64,000 nucleotides of DNA, from positions 11,203,037 to 11,267,036 of the forward strand of contig NC_037639.1 in the NCBI RefSeq assembly GCF_003254395.2. The letters run 5' to 3'. A program made the translations under genes and the position numbers. The notes beneath the pieces are model-generated. The model was not told the DNA's origin, did not search any database, and was given only the letters and a program-made list of their open reading frames with translations. Position 1 is the stretch's first letter, and every line of letters begins with the position of its first letter. Below, piece after piece: positions 25,757-36,548 of this stretch. This DNA is from Apis mellifera (Eukaryota > Arthropoda > Insecta > Hymenoptera > Apidae).

Positions 25757-28069
25757 TCACCTAATTTCATTTGGCTCATTAATTCTGAAAAAAGATATAG
25801 ATTATAGATAATTTAAAATATCTTATTATATCTTATTACATCAATATAGTAAATATACACACCTTTGTATATCTTGAATTGCATGTTGTGCCAATTGTTG
25901 TTTGCAATTTAATAATTCTTTATGTAATTCATTGTTTTCTTTTTGTAAAGTATTCATCTTTCCCCTTAATTCCTTAGATTTTCCTTGAAATTTAACTGTC
26001 AAAGATTTTGCTTCATCTCTCCATCTAAAATATAAATATATAAATTAATAAAAATATATTTCCAATAATTATTTTTTCTTTATGTAAAAAATTTATATAC
26101 TTTTTACTTAGTTTTTGATGAATTTGTACATGATTGATTAATTCCTTTGTTTTTCTGTCAAACTTTTCCTGCAGTTTATTCATATGATCCGATAATACAG
26201 ATTGACAACAATGACATTTATTTTCTACTCTGTAATAAAAGTGTTACATGTAATATCATTTAATTTGATATATTTATATTTACTTACGTTATATCAAAAC
26301 TAGGCTTAGCTTTAATATTATATGGATTTATTTCACTAGTAATATTATTTTTCGGATTATTTTCTGCTATACAAGTTGCTTTATGAAGATTAATTTCCAA
26401 TTCCCGAATTTTATTTTCAAGAGAATATTTTTCATTATCTCTTTTTTGTATTTCATATTCAAAATCATGTTTCAATGATTTTAATTGCATTACAAGATTT
26501 TCCTTATCATCTAATGTTTTAGCTAACTGATTTTCTAAATCAGAATATTGTTTCATTTTATCCTTATTTTCGCCATCAATTTTTTTTATCTGGTCTTGTG
26601 TATTAATAGTTTGTTGTTGCTCTAGCTTTTGTAATTTATCATTTGAACTGCCTAATTTATCTTCAAGAATAATAATTTTTTCTTTTAATTGTTTAATTTC
26701 TATATCATATTTGTTTTTAACTATTGTTTCATCATATATTTGTAATTGAAATTCCATACGTTTTGCTTTTTGTTCATATTCCAATATTTTCACACTAGAA
26801 TCTCTACGTATTTTATTCAATTCTTCTTCAATAAATTTTAATTCTCTTTGAGCTTTTTCTGTTTCAATAGTTTTTGTCTTTACTTCTGATTTAAGTTCAT
26901 TAATCTCTGTTAGATATTTTTTTGTATTTTGTTCAATTTCATCTCTAGTAATTTTATTCAACTCTTGTATTTTTCCATCATATTCATTAGCTATTATATT
27001 CAGTCTATGTTCTAATCTGGTTTTCTCTTCCAATACAAGAGTTTCACGATGCAATATCATATCCTTTTCTCTAACTGCAGATTCTATTAATTCAATAGCT
27101 TCTGCCATCTTTTTTTTTGTTTCCTTATCTCTTTCCATCACATTATCAGCATATATTTTAACTTCATTTAATTTTTTTTCCAATTCCAATTTTGTTTGTA
27201 TTATTTTATTGGTTTCTGTTTTAGCATAAGCTAAGTCTTGTTTTAATGTTTCTATTGTCAGTTGGTTATTCCTATCTTTTAAAAAATAAAAATAATATCT
27301 CTATTTGTTATAATATATTATATATATTAAATGTTACTGACCTCTATCTTGAGTATTCATTTGAAGATTCTTATATTTCTCCAAAAGTTCATCTTTTTCT
27401 TTAGTCAAATTATTAATTTTTTCTTTATTTGTTTCGTACAGTGTTTGATATTTTATAAAATTATCTTTGGCCAGGCCTAGTTTTTCCTCCAACATTTTAA
27501 TAGCTTCCGAATAACTTTCTTTAATAGCATTAGCTTGTTCTTGATAAAACTTTGTTCCTTTTCCATCTATATGAAGTCCTTTTAATTGGTCCTCTAAGGC
27601 ACTTATGGTATTTAAGGAAATATGCCAAAGTTGCATAGCTGAATCTTTTTCCGATTCTAATAACACGATACGCTCTTGTAAATTTTCTATTTCTTTTTTA
27701 TGTGCATCTTGATTATCGCATTCTTCCAAATGAATACGATTTAAGGATTCTTTTATATCATCAACTTTTTGACTCTCATTTCGTAGAATTTCTAATTCGG
27801 CTCGTATATTATGTTGTTCTGTCTAAAAATGAATATATAATAAATATACGTAATATTTACAATATGTAATTAATTTTATACCTTGCATAAGTGCAAGTCT
27901 TGTTTAAGATTTTCCACAAGCACATGTTGTTCTTCGAGTAATAAATATTGCTCTGAGCTATTGATAAAAAAAAGTTTATCAAATATATTTAACGTAAATA
28001 AAGAGTGTAAATATATAAAGCTAACCTTAAAGCTAACCTTTGTTTCTGAGCATCATGTTCTGTCATCAT
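25757..28069 (-). CDS. Coiled-coil protein, SCLT1-like (centriole distal appendage)
   Basis: Seven minus-strand exons, 28069-28038, 27957-27882, 27822-27342, 27275-26288, 26229-26101, 26024-25863 and 25784-25757, join in phase into 631 residues. The protein is almost wholly charged alpha-helix with heptad character. Best family guess is sodium channel and clathrin linker 1 (about 690 residues in vertebrates), a distal-appendage protein needed for ciliary membrane docking. Support is the ordered resemblance of an early block, ENLQERIVLLESEKDSAMQLW, read in two parts, and of a C-terminal block around Trp570 (KKWRDEAKSL). Coiled coils can mislead, so another centrosomal coiled-coil family is possible. 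Unusual is a Cys-rich KCHCCQ at about 530-535. The first intron starts GTTAGC, a weaker donor, inside a short direct repeat (28021-28040). An 8-codon upstream frame at 28076-28053 overlaps the start codon. Confidence 0.8.
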
Positions 28070-28076
28070 CGTGCAT
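28053..28076 (-). promoter_or_regulatory. Overlapping upstream ORF at the SCLT1-like start
   Basis: An ATG seven bases before the chosen start opens an out-of-frame 7-residue frame that ends at TGA, 17 bases after the main start begins. If the transcript includes it, scanning ribosomes reading it would miss the main start, which would lower translation. Alternatively the transcription start lies between the two ATGs. Confidence 0.35.
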
Positions 28077-28574
28077 TTTATCTTTATAACGATGTATCTT
28101 TTGTAATATTATGTCGTGCTAAGGAACATGATGGAAAATATAGTATCTGTTTAATTTATATTTGCAATGTTTTGTGAGATATTTCAAGTAACATTATTCA
28201 GACACGACGCGTAAACATCAACATTACTTTTTACCGATAGTGCATAAATGCATGTATTTAACAGGAAGATCGATAATACTACATAAAACTTTAATATCTT
28301 ACTGTGTATTTAAAGCATTGTAATAAAATGATATATTGAAAGAATTTAAACGTTTAACCATTTAAACGTTTTCCGTTGTAAAGTATAAAACATCATATAA
28401 ACAGATGATATAATACCGACTGACGATGATTCACATAGCAACAAATTTATCATTTACCAACAAATAAATGCTTCAAACAATCAATACTTATATATAAAAA
28501 AAAAGTACATGTAACTACTGGGAAAGAATTAAAAAAAACAAAAATAGAAAAATATATTCATATTGGAAAAATAA
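28070..28574 (-). promoter_or_regulatory. Promoter region of the SCLT1-like gene
   Basis: AT-rich spacer between the RIBC2-like 3' end and the SCLT1-like start. It includes the X-box-like site at 28429-28442 and a short inverted repeat of AAACGTTTAA/TTTAAACGTT type near 28345-28372. No TATA box in a clear position. Confidence 0.5.
28429..28442. promoter_or_regulatory. X-box-like site (RFX factor)
   Basis: ATTCACATAGCAAC. Against the general X-box RYYNYY-NN-RRNRAC only one position differs; the right half ATAGCAAC is perfect. RFX factors (Rfx/DAF-19) drive ciliary genes through this motif in animals. It lies about 360 bp upstream of the SCLT1-like start codon. Binding is inference. Confidence 0.45.
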
Positions 28575-28580
28575 TTTATT
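28575..28580 (-). terminator. Poly(A) signal of the RIBC2-like gene
   Basis: AATAAA on the minus strand, about 28 bp after the stop codon. Confidence 0.55.
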
Positions 28581-28607
28581 CGTATCATCGCAAAAAAAGC
28601 TTTGTTT

Positions 28608-31111
28608 TTAACGTGCGTCTTTATTAAATTGTTCATAAAAGGCTGCGGTTGCTTTATTTTTGTAAAGCACACAATTGAGATATTCCTGATGAGATTTTTG
28701 TTGCTCCGCTAATTCCAAATTCTCCTTTGCTATTTTCTTTTTAATTTCCCTGAAATATCAATAGAAAAGATTTATCCAATTCTCACATTTCACTACGCAT
28801 GAAAAAAAAAACAAAAGTTTTTACGCTTTCTTCCGATCAATTTCACGTTGATACGAATCCGCGATCTCGGCTTGGGTAGTCATCAATCGATCCCACTCTT
28901 CGTCCCTTCGTTTCTCCTCTATTTTCATTTCCTGGAAAAAGAAGTTTTCCTTGAGCGAGCCAAATTTTTTTGTATCCCTGACCGTGCTCTCGCATGACCG
29001 TGGCAACGATTGGCACCGTTTCAATGATCTGCGGTGCATCGTTAAAACCGTGTAGAACAACCGTTCCATCATTCGTCATTTACCTTCATTTCTTTCAGTT
29101 GGCGTGCTTGAGCCTCCCTGAAAACCTTAAGCTCGTCCGCGGTCATGCCCTTGTAACGCGAGGCCAACGGTTTGTGCGGTCCATGAGTGCTCTCCGCCTG
29201 CTCTTTGGCTTCCGTAAGGAAGTCCCCAGTCACGTGATTGTAGATATCCGCCTTCTTGTCCTCCTCCTCTCGAAGGGCTTCGCAGCGGCGACGGTATTCC
29301 TGTTCCTCTGCCTGTCGTTGGAAGGGGAAAAGCGGAGCCGGTCATTCGACCAAAACGTACGTCCAACGGAGCGTGACAGCTCGAAAAGAAGAAAAAAAGT
29401 CAAGGACGGGAACGCGTGGTAAGAGATGGGGAAGCGACTGGATGATCGTTCTCCGTATTATTATCGAGACTCGTGAGTCGATGACGTCACCAAGTTTGCT
29501 CATCGACCGTATAGCAGCCTCGCCATCGCTGTAAACGGTGCTCACCTTCGGCGAAGGTTTACTGTAACTGTGTGTGGATCGTGTTCAGGGCTCGTGTTAA
29601 GCGACCGAGTTAACAATGATTCGCTCATCGACACGGTGACACAAGGGGAATATCATCAGCGACCAGAACAGAACACTCGTATCAAGAATAACGAGATTTT
29701 GTTACCGTTGAACTTTGACATTTCACGGTTCAACGTCATTGGCTCGTTCGTGACAAGAGGCTTACGAGAGGGAGATTTTAAATCAATTAATACGATGGAG
29801 AGTCGTCAAGCCTTAATTATCTGAATTTTCACTTTTTCGTCTCGTACACGAGCATCGTACACCAACACGCAAACAACTAGGAGAGTATCGGGGATCAGAA
29901 GGTTTGTACTCGATCTCTACTCGTGTGAAAAGATTCGATTTTCCTTCGATGTATGGAAAATAGAATTGTCAGATAATAAGATTCTTATCTTTTTCTTGCA
30001 GTTTCCGAAACACGCAGTTGCCGGATATTATCAAAGGACTAAATAGAAGAAAGCTCTACCATGGCTTGATTAAATCGTGCGGTGGCTTCGTTCAACTTTC
30101 GACGGCAATCTTGCTCCATCTGAGCTATCTTCATGGCATGCTTGTCTCTGGAGAGGATGGCCGCTTCCTGGGCTTTCTCGAATTCCTTCCGTTCGCTCTC
30201 GGCGGATATGTGTTCCTGCATTTGTTTTTCGATCCACCACCTCATCTCTTCCTTCTTCGCCCTCGACTTTTCCTTAAAATCTTCCTCTTCGCTTTTCAAT
30301 CTGCACGGTTTTTGGAAAATTAAATATTTTAAACGAAATTATCGATGAACGAAATGGAATCAATCGTGACAATAATTACAGCTCGCCGAAGGATAGATCG
30401 CGATCGCCTTTTTTCGACAGATCGCATTCCTGGCGTTGTTGATATTGCTGTCTGTAATGCTCGATCTCTTTGTGGATCTTTCGCCTTTCCTGAAATATCA
30501 ATCACAGATAAAACAATGTAATTTCAAGAAAGAAGAAAAGAACAACCAAGCGGACGGACGAACGTAAGAATCTTTAATTTAATAACGTTGTAATTTAATA
30601 AAAGACGATTAATCAATCGTGGCTGCTTTTCCGCCAATAATTAACAATTTACCTCTTCTTGTTGTTTCTCCAATAGCAAACCGATCTTACAACTTTGAAG
30701 CAAAATCTCGTCGAGTTCGGATTCTCGGGCTTCCTCCAGTTCACGTTGCTGCTTCTTTTCCTCGACCTGTTTGTCCAAGAATTCCTTGTCTATCTGCGGA
30801 TATTAACGTTGCAAAAATCGTTATCGGACGTATTTCTCGACAATGAATCACAATACATATCGTTGTTTCGCGTGCGGATTCTTTTTTTATCATTTCACAC
30901 GAATCCGCACGAGAATCGATCGTACAACGCGATAACTAACAAATCCATCGTGTCACGACTTAAAACACTTTGCCCCCACGAGACTTACCCCGATTTTCCT
31001 GAATCGTGCATTGAAAATCCGCTCCTTTCTCTCCGCCTCGATCTGCCTCCTTCGTTGAACGGCCGCGGCCAGTTTCAGCTCCTCTTTGGTCGCGGTTTGA
31101 AACTTCAGCAT
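28608..31111 (-). CDS. RIB43A-domain protein, RIBC2-like (ciliary doublet protein)
   Basis: RIB43A proteins are filamentous proteins inside ciliary and flagellar doublet microtubules. Seven minus-strand exons, 31111-30989, 30793-30653, 30489-30380, 30300-30060, 29311-29084, 28931-28825 and 28749-28608, join in phase to 363 residues, the usual family length (about 370-380). Hallmarks are RIFNARFRKIG (31-41) followed by IDKEFLDKQVEEKK, a middle with MRWWIEKQMQEH, and the C-terminal block DIYNHVTGDFLTE ... GPHKPLASRYKGMTADEL in exon 5. The remainder is charged helix. The fifth exon joins the fourth through a GTAGAG donor at NQAM, which is weak but keeps phase and restores the family order. In insects cilia occur mainly in sensory neurons and sperm, so expression in testis and mechanosensory neurons is expected. 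Confidence 0.93.
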
Positions 31112-31203
31112 CGTGCCAAAATTTGATCTACGCGAGGACGAACGTAACCAGAGCCCGAGTGTGCGAGCTTAGCCACGAAAGCCGCAAGAATCACGTGGAA
31201 TTC

Positions 31204-31213
31204 GTTGCCATGG
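31204..31213. promoter_or_regulatory. X-box half-site plus core (RFX factor) upstream of RIBC2-like
   Basis: GTTGCCATGG matches the first ten bases of the palindromic RFX site GTTGCCATGGCAAC; the last four bases do not match. It lies 93 bp upstream of the RIBC2-like start codon, the distance range typical of X-boxes in ciliary genes. Binding is inference. Confidence 0.4.
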
Positions 31214-32729
31214 AGCGTTTGGACGATAAACGCGTTACCGCCTCGTCGCAAAATTTAACACGATCCTTCCCATCGAAAAAGGGGACTCGAGAATTCCCGA
31301 TTTATCGATCGAGGAAGAAATTTTTTTTTTTTTTCTTTCCTTATCCACTTATCTAAGTCGATTGATCAATAAGATTAATAGCGCGATGCTATATTAATCG
31401 TGTTCGAAGATGATGAAAGTGTTTAATTGACATACATTCGTTCGAATTGTTAAGGATATTTGCATGAAAGAGTCACGTGAAGAACAGCTGTTGAAAGCGT
31501 AAACATGTGTCTTGCTATCTGTTGATTCGGCGAAAGTCATCACGGATGATTCGTGACTTTGCGTATTATCATGGTTCGATGTGGAACGCGTGTATCGATC
31601 GTTGTAAAGCTCGTAACATTACTAGATAACCGCAGCAATTGCCGCGCGGTTCAGACGGGAATAAAAGAACGAATTTAGCCACCTTCCTTTTATTTCTTTG
31701 TGAGGACGTTCGTTTCGCATGACACGGTGACTCAGTGACGACGAGCCGCTTCGTTTTCTTTAACAATGAGAACTCGGTAACGAGAACACGAATCGAATAT
31801 ATGCATTACACTTGAGAATCGGTGTCGAACATACGTGGAAATCGTCGTTTATTAAATATTCTCGACTCAAGCCGTTTTACGCAAATCGCAAGAAGCTCGA
31901 ATAAATCGTCGTGAAAGGCAAAGCCTCTTTACTGCTTCCAGCTGAATACGATGAAAAGAAATATTACACCGACCGTACCGCGGCGAGCATAGATTTTAAG
32001 GAAGCAATCGTTTTATCGATTATCGAGGATAATTTGTGTCTTTCTATTTCAACGAACGTTACGCCGTTAATATTCCCGGAAAATGTGAAAAAGGAAGGCG
32101 ATAAACTCGGAGAGATTCCATCATTCCTTAACTGCGTAACAGGTTTTTGGAAAAACCCAATTATTTGTATTAGTAATAGGCTAATATTCCTGCTAATTAT
32201 TTCTCTATTCGTGATGATTCTGATGTTAAGTGTCGACTCCTCGAGCGATTGATATTCTTTTATGCGTCATTAAGCGACAAGCAATACAATTTTCAAACAA
32301 TGCAAATCGCCATCGTTACCGTCGCGACTTTTTCGCTCTTTGTCAGAACGTATTAAAACGAGCTCCATTCACGAATAATGATTCTAATTGTTCGTCTAAC
32401 GGGGAAACACGTGCCTTCGGGTGACCTATATCCGGAATGTCGAGCCATATGGCAGTAGATTACCAGTATAGATCATAAAAAAGAGATTACAGGAATAAAC
32501 TATCTGTCTATAAGATAACGCGATACCAAAAATATATACTGGACGAACCAATCGTGAAATTCAATTTTGTATGGAAAGAGGGGAAGATATTTGATTAAAT
32601 TGACTTGTTCTCGTCAGTCCAATCTTTTTAGATACAAAAGCTCTTAATGAATTATCTACGAGTTTTGTTTGAATAATCGTTACAAATTGAAAATAAAAGA
32701 AATATGTACTTCCCTTTTTTTCTTTTGAA

Positions 32730-32735
<6 letters not shown>

Positions 32736-32761
<26 letters not shown>
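32736..32761. repeat. (TA)n microsatellite
   Basis: Thirteen TA units. Confidence 0.9.
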
Positions 32762-33600
32762 AATTGATATTAATTTATATGGATTTAACGATCATTTGAT
32801 TTGAGTGCTGTGCGTCATAAATAAATTTTTTTTTTTTTAGAGTTAAGAGATTAAGAAATTGGTCTTTTGCGTCTTGAAATAAATTCTTAAAATTCGCATT
32901 GAATTTTTCATTAAAACAATCGAAGAACTTTAACCTCTTCAAAAACTTATTAATTCGTCAGGAAAAGATAATTATTTTTTACTATTCAACTGTATATTTT
33001 GACGGATATTAAACGAAACGGATAAAAAAATATTTTGAAAAACCTGAAAGGAATATAAACAAAAAATATACACATATGTACTCATTGGATTTTTTTCTTT
33101 TTTTGCATCTTATGAAACATACATGAATCAAACGAAAACGTATGTACATATATACGCCATTATCTCTAAAATAAAAATCAAACCTGCGTCGAAAGAAGAA
33201 AAATTTCTCTCTTTCAATAATAATATTATAAACGATTTAAAAAATAAAAAAAATAAAAACACCTACCTCGACATTTGTAAATTGATCAGTCCGTTACATC
33301 AGAAAAGGAAAGGAGAAAATAAAATTAACGAATTCAGCGACTCGTTTTAACCCATCGTCGTATCATTGGTTTTTGTAGAGAGAGAAGAAATAAAGAGGAA
33401 AAAAGTATTGCAAAATTGAGCGCAGTATTTAAGAGGAATCAACGTGAAGATTCGCGGAAAAACGCGGTTCAGGTTTTCGCGGTACCCCACACAACCGACC
33501 CAGAGAGAGAGAAGATGCCCCGAAGCAAGCGAGACTCGACGGCGCCTGCGTGACCATGTGACGCCATTGGCGAACCGGGCAGCTCGTCCGCTAGACATTC

Positions 33601-34423
33601 AGTCTCGCCTCAGCATCGAACGAGGTTGTATGTGTTTGCGGTGTACATTGCTCGGCAAACTGATATCACGGAAGTAGTCGAAGCCTGAGTTAACTGACGG
33701 TGATCGCGTTAACCTATTCGAACGTGTAAAAATACGTGATCGCGTGACGTCTGTAGTCTTAACTCAAGAGTTATATCTAGAAGCTGAGTGCCCGAGTTAC
33801 ATTTTCCACGTCGTTCGACTGGGACGACTGGATCGGTCGAAAATCGATCGAAACATCGTCGAAAGGACGAAAGGTGTGAAACGAGTCCAACGAGAGAGAC
33901 AAAAAAAGGAGAAGAAAAGATCGAAGAGAGAGATAAAAGGGATCGTCGCGAGACTTGTTCCCTCTACCGAGAACTATCGTTTGAACGGACAATTAACACG
34001 GACGATACACAACACGCGTTCCTTCTTTATTTTTCCTACGTTCACGGAATCAGTCTGTCGTCTAACGATAATCCTCGCGTCCCCTCGCACCGTTCCAATT
34101 AACGTTCCAGTGATAAACACGTGTCTCCGGGAGTATAGGAAACGGCAAGAAAGGACGATTGGGCAGACAAATTTGTTCGTTCATGTCCAAGACGATGTTC
34201 CTGTCGTTCGACAAGTGACAAGCTCTAACTAAGGGAACATACACGTATACACGTATATATATATATACACACACATATATACGTACATACACACGCCACG
34301 GTACATTGGACTCCGTGAGCATCGCGGAGAGAGTACATGCAACGATCAGGTGCGTTACCGCGTGTGTCGCTTGATCGTTTCTCTTACTATGCACACTGAG
34401 AGGTACCCGATTACTATGAGAGA
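33601..34423 (+). promoter_or_regulatory. Probable promoter and 5' untranslated region of the aminotransferase-like gene
   Basis: An arthropod-type initiator TCAGT occurs at 33599-33603, but I see no downstream promoter element at the expected spacing. The stretch to 34423 has no long open frame that reads into the gene. It carries a TA/CA-rich simple repeat at about 34229-34292. A four-codon upstream frame (34416-34427) ends in TGA overlapping the main ATG (ATGA), an arrangement that can allow reinitiation. Confidence 0.35.
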
Positions 34424-34778
34424 ATGAGCTGCACGGTGAAGATTTCGTGTGGGAAGAACTGGAGCGGATCGCAGCGAAGGATCAACTCCCTCGCGGAGGA
34501 AACGACGTGTTCTACGGGTGGAAGCGCGAGCTGCGCCGGCCTAGCGGGCCAACCGACAGCCGTAGTGTCGACCACAGCCACCACGTCCACGTCGACCATC
34601 GCCAACGCCGTCAACCCGAGCACGCTGACCACCAGTAGCCAGAGGCTCGCGCCGTCGCGTCCTGTCAAGTCGATCACCGCTAAAAAAGGGGAGGATACCA
34701 CGAAACTGCTCAAGTACATCGACGATAACGTCATCGGCAAGAACGGCACGTTCTTCGGACCATTCGGCCGCAGGAAAG
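34424..34778 (+). CDS. First coding exon of a class-V aminotransferase-like (PLP) gene, partial
   Basis: Begins with ATG and codes for 118 residues before a GTCAGT donor at 34779, leaving one base of the next codon. Residues 1-80 are low in complexity, rich in Ser, Thr and Ala, and look disordered. The last 22 residues, KYIDDNVIGKNG then TFFGPFGRRK, match the beginning of the catalytic region in a poorly studied family of class-V aminotransferase / cysteine-desulfurase-like PLP enzymes, where the next residues normally read VVYCDYTASGR. The leftover G fits a Val codon. This is recognition from memory of the family. No following exon with that motif was found up to 64 kb, so the first intron exceeds 29 kb or the gene is broken. 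Substrate unknown. Confidence 0.65.
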
Positions 34779-35181
34779 GTCAGTGATCAATATAGTCTTT
34801 ACCCGTACCGCTCCCTCCAGTCAGCCCTGCTGCCCCTTGCCCCCACCAAACCATCAAACCCTCTCTCTCTCTCTCTTTCTTTTCGCGACTTTCTCGTTCT
34901 CTCTCTCTGTTCCTCTCTTTCTCTCTCCTCTCATCGAATCCACCATACAAAGAGGCGCTCGATCCAGGGACTCCTCTCGTTAAGATCGTCGACATCGTTC
35001 GATTAACGTTTACGAGCTGTGTATATCAATAAAATCGAAGCTTCTCGCAGCTTCGACACGATTCCGACCGTTGACGAGGGTGTCGCTCTCGAGCGACATC
35101 CTCTCCTCTCCGCTTCGTACCTCTCAAACTCGTCGAGTCTTAAGGGCTTTAGAGTCTAGGTCGTTACACCTAAAATAGCGC

Positions 35182-35182
<1 letters not shown>

Positions 35183-35219
<37 letters not shown>
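35183..35219. repeat. (TA)n microsatellite
   Basis: About eighteen TA units. Confidence 0.95.
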
Positions 35220-35222
<3 letters not shown>

Positions 35223-35934
35223 GATGCGTTTCGTCGATTCGGGACAGGATGAGTCCCCCGGTTTTTTCTCGAGCAGGTGCTTCTGTCCCGAAGTCTGTCT
35301 TTCGCTATGCGCTTGGTCTGGTATGAGGGGGATACCTTACGAGTGCACTTGGCATATACCTTTCGTAACACGATACTTCGGGGAGAGCTGCGCGCGGAAA
35401 CCTCTAGCATGTGCTGCGAGCATGTATCTCCAATTAGGAACATAAGAGCGCGTTGTGGTGCGGTTTGCGGCACCTCTGATCGATATCGCGAGAAAGATCA
35501 ACTCGGTTTTATCCTCGTGTCGTATCTCTATTATTGTTAACACGGTCGCGTGTTTGGCGCGTGAGCTCCTCCTAAAAGAGATACAATTTCCAGGATTCTT
35601 CCTTTCTTAAATCATCCCGTTTCTCGTGGACGAAGGAAACGTTAGACGTAACGAGAAGAAGCGTACGTAGACACGAATGAACGAGAGAAGCGGGCTCGAT
35701 CACGTACGACGCTTGCATAATTAATTCCCTTCAAGTATTTTGCTTTCGTGCGGCGGAGAGAGGGGGCGGGCAACATAACCGCTCAACGTAAACACTCGGC
35801 CACGGGAACTCGGGTACGCCTGTGTTTAAATATTCAAAGGCAGGAATGTTTGCGCGTCGTATTATTTTCGGTGTCGTTGGCCTACGGCCGCGAAGGCCAC
35901 CCATTTCTTCGGCCTCCGCTCGAACTGTCGTGAT

Positions 35935-35966
35935 CCTCTCCTCTCCTCTCCTCTCCTCTCCTCTCC
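35935..35966. repeat. (CCTCT)n pentanucleotide array
   Basis: Six near-perfect units of a CCTCT repeat. Confidence 0.9.
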
Positions 35967-36517
35967 GTGTCACGAATATTTCCCATCTACGCGGAAAGGC
36001 CGGCAATCTGGCGAGGCGGAAGTCGGCTTCTCTTTCTTCCGGGCGGCTTCGTACAACAATCATGGCAACCAAGCACTCCGTGCTTAGCCGTTTTGATCGA
36101 GTTAACTATATAGTTACACCCTAAAGCGTAACTCGGGTGTGTCCATCGCTAGGGAAAAGGAGGGAGAGAGGGAGAAGAGAGAAGGTTCGTCGATGTTCCG
36201 GGATCTCGTGCTCGCACGCTTCCTGATCGCCGCCCACGGAGGGGCCACGTGCGGTGCAAATAAATTGCCAGCATCGACCATTTTAAACGATTCGCCATTA
36301 GATCGTGCCTCGCGTTCCGTTTCTTATATACCCGATCTAATTTTCCTGGCCAACCATCTTACCGGCTGTCTCTCTAATAATTCCTCAGGTATATATACCG
36401 ACCGATCCGTGTAAACAGTAGATAAACGACGGTGTTGCAATTGCCGAGGAAATTGCTGACACGTTCGAGATTCTTCTTTTCGCTCACGAGACTTGCGCGA
36501 CTAGTTGCGTTGAGAAT

Positions 36518-36519
<2 letters not shown>

Positions 36520-36548
<29 letters not shown>
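36520..36548. repeat. Poly-T run
   Basis: Twenty-nine consecutive T followed by more T-rich sequence. It could be the reverse of a retrotransposed poly(A) tail, but no source gene is visible beside it. Confidence 0.9.

Larger units (their letters stand above)
31112..33600. other. Divergent intergenic region, RIBC2-like to aminotransferase-like gene
   Basis: No supported coding exon. An open frame at 31911-32252 ends in a hydrophobic stretch but lacks any ATG before that stretch. Contents: a poly-T run near 31320, E-boxes (CACGTG) near 31193 and 31474, an AT microsatellite at 32736-32761 and AT-rich sequence from 32.6 to 33.3 kb. Confidence 0.55.

Noticed and set aside
29494..29822. Frames inside the fourth intron of the RIBC2-like gene
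   Set aside because: Opposite or out-of-phase to the gene, with no conserved content; the flanking exons join in phase without them.
31911..32252. Open frame of 113 codons with a hydrophobic C-terminus that looks like a membrane segment
   Set aside because: Starts with GTG; the first ATG in frame falls inside the hydrophobic end, and no acceptor or homologous motif supports it as an exon.
36520..36548. Poly-T run considered as the tail of a retrocopy
   Set aside because: No gene-like sequence or target-site duplication seen next to it; bees have many plain homopolymer runs.
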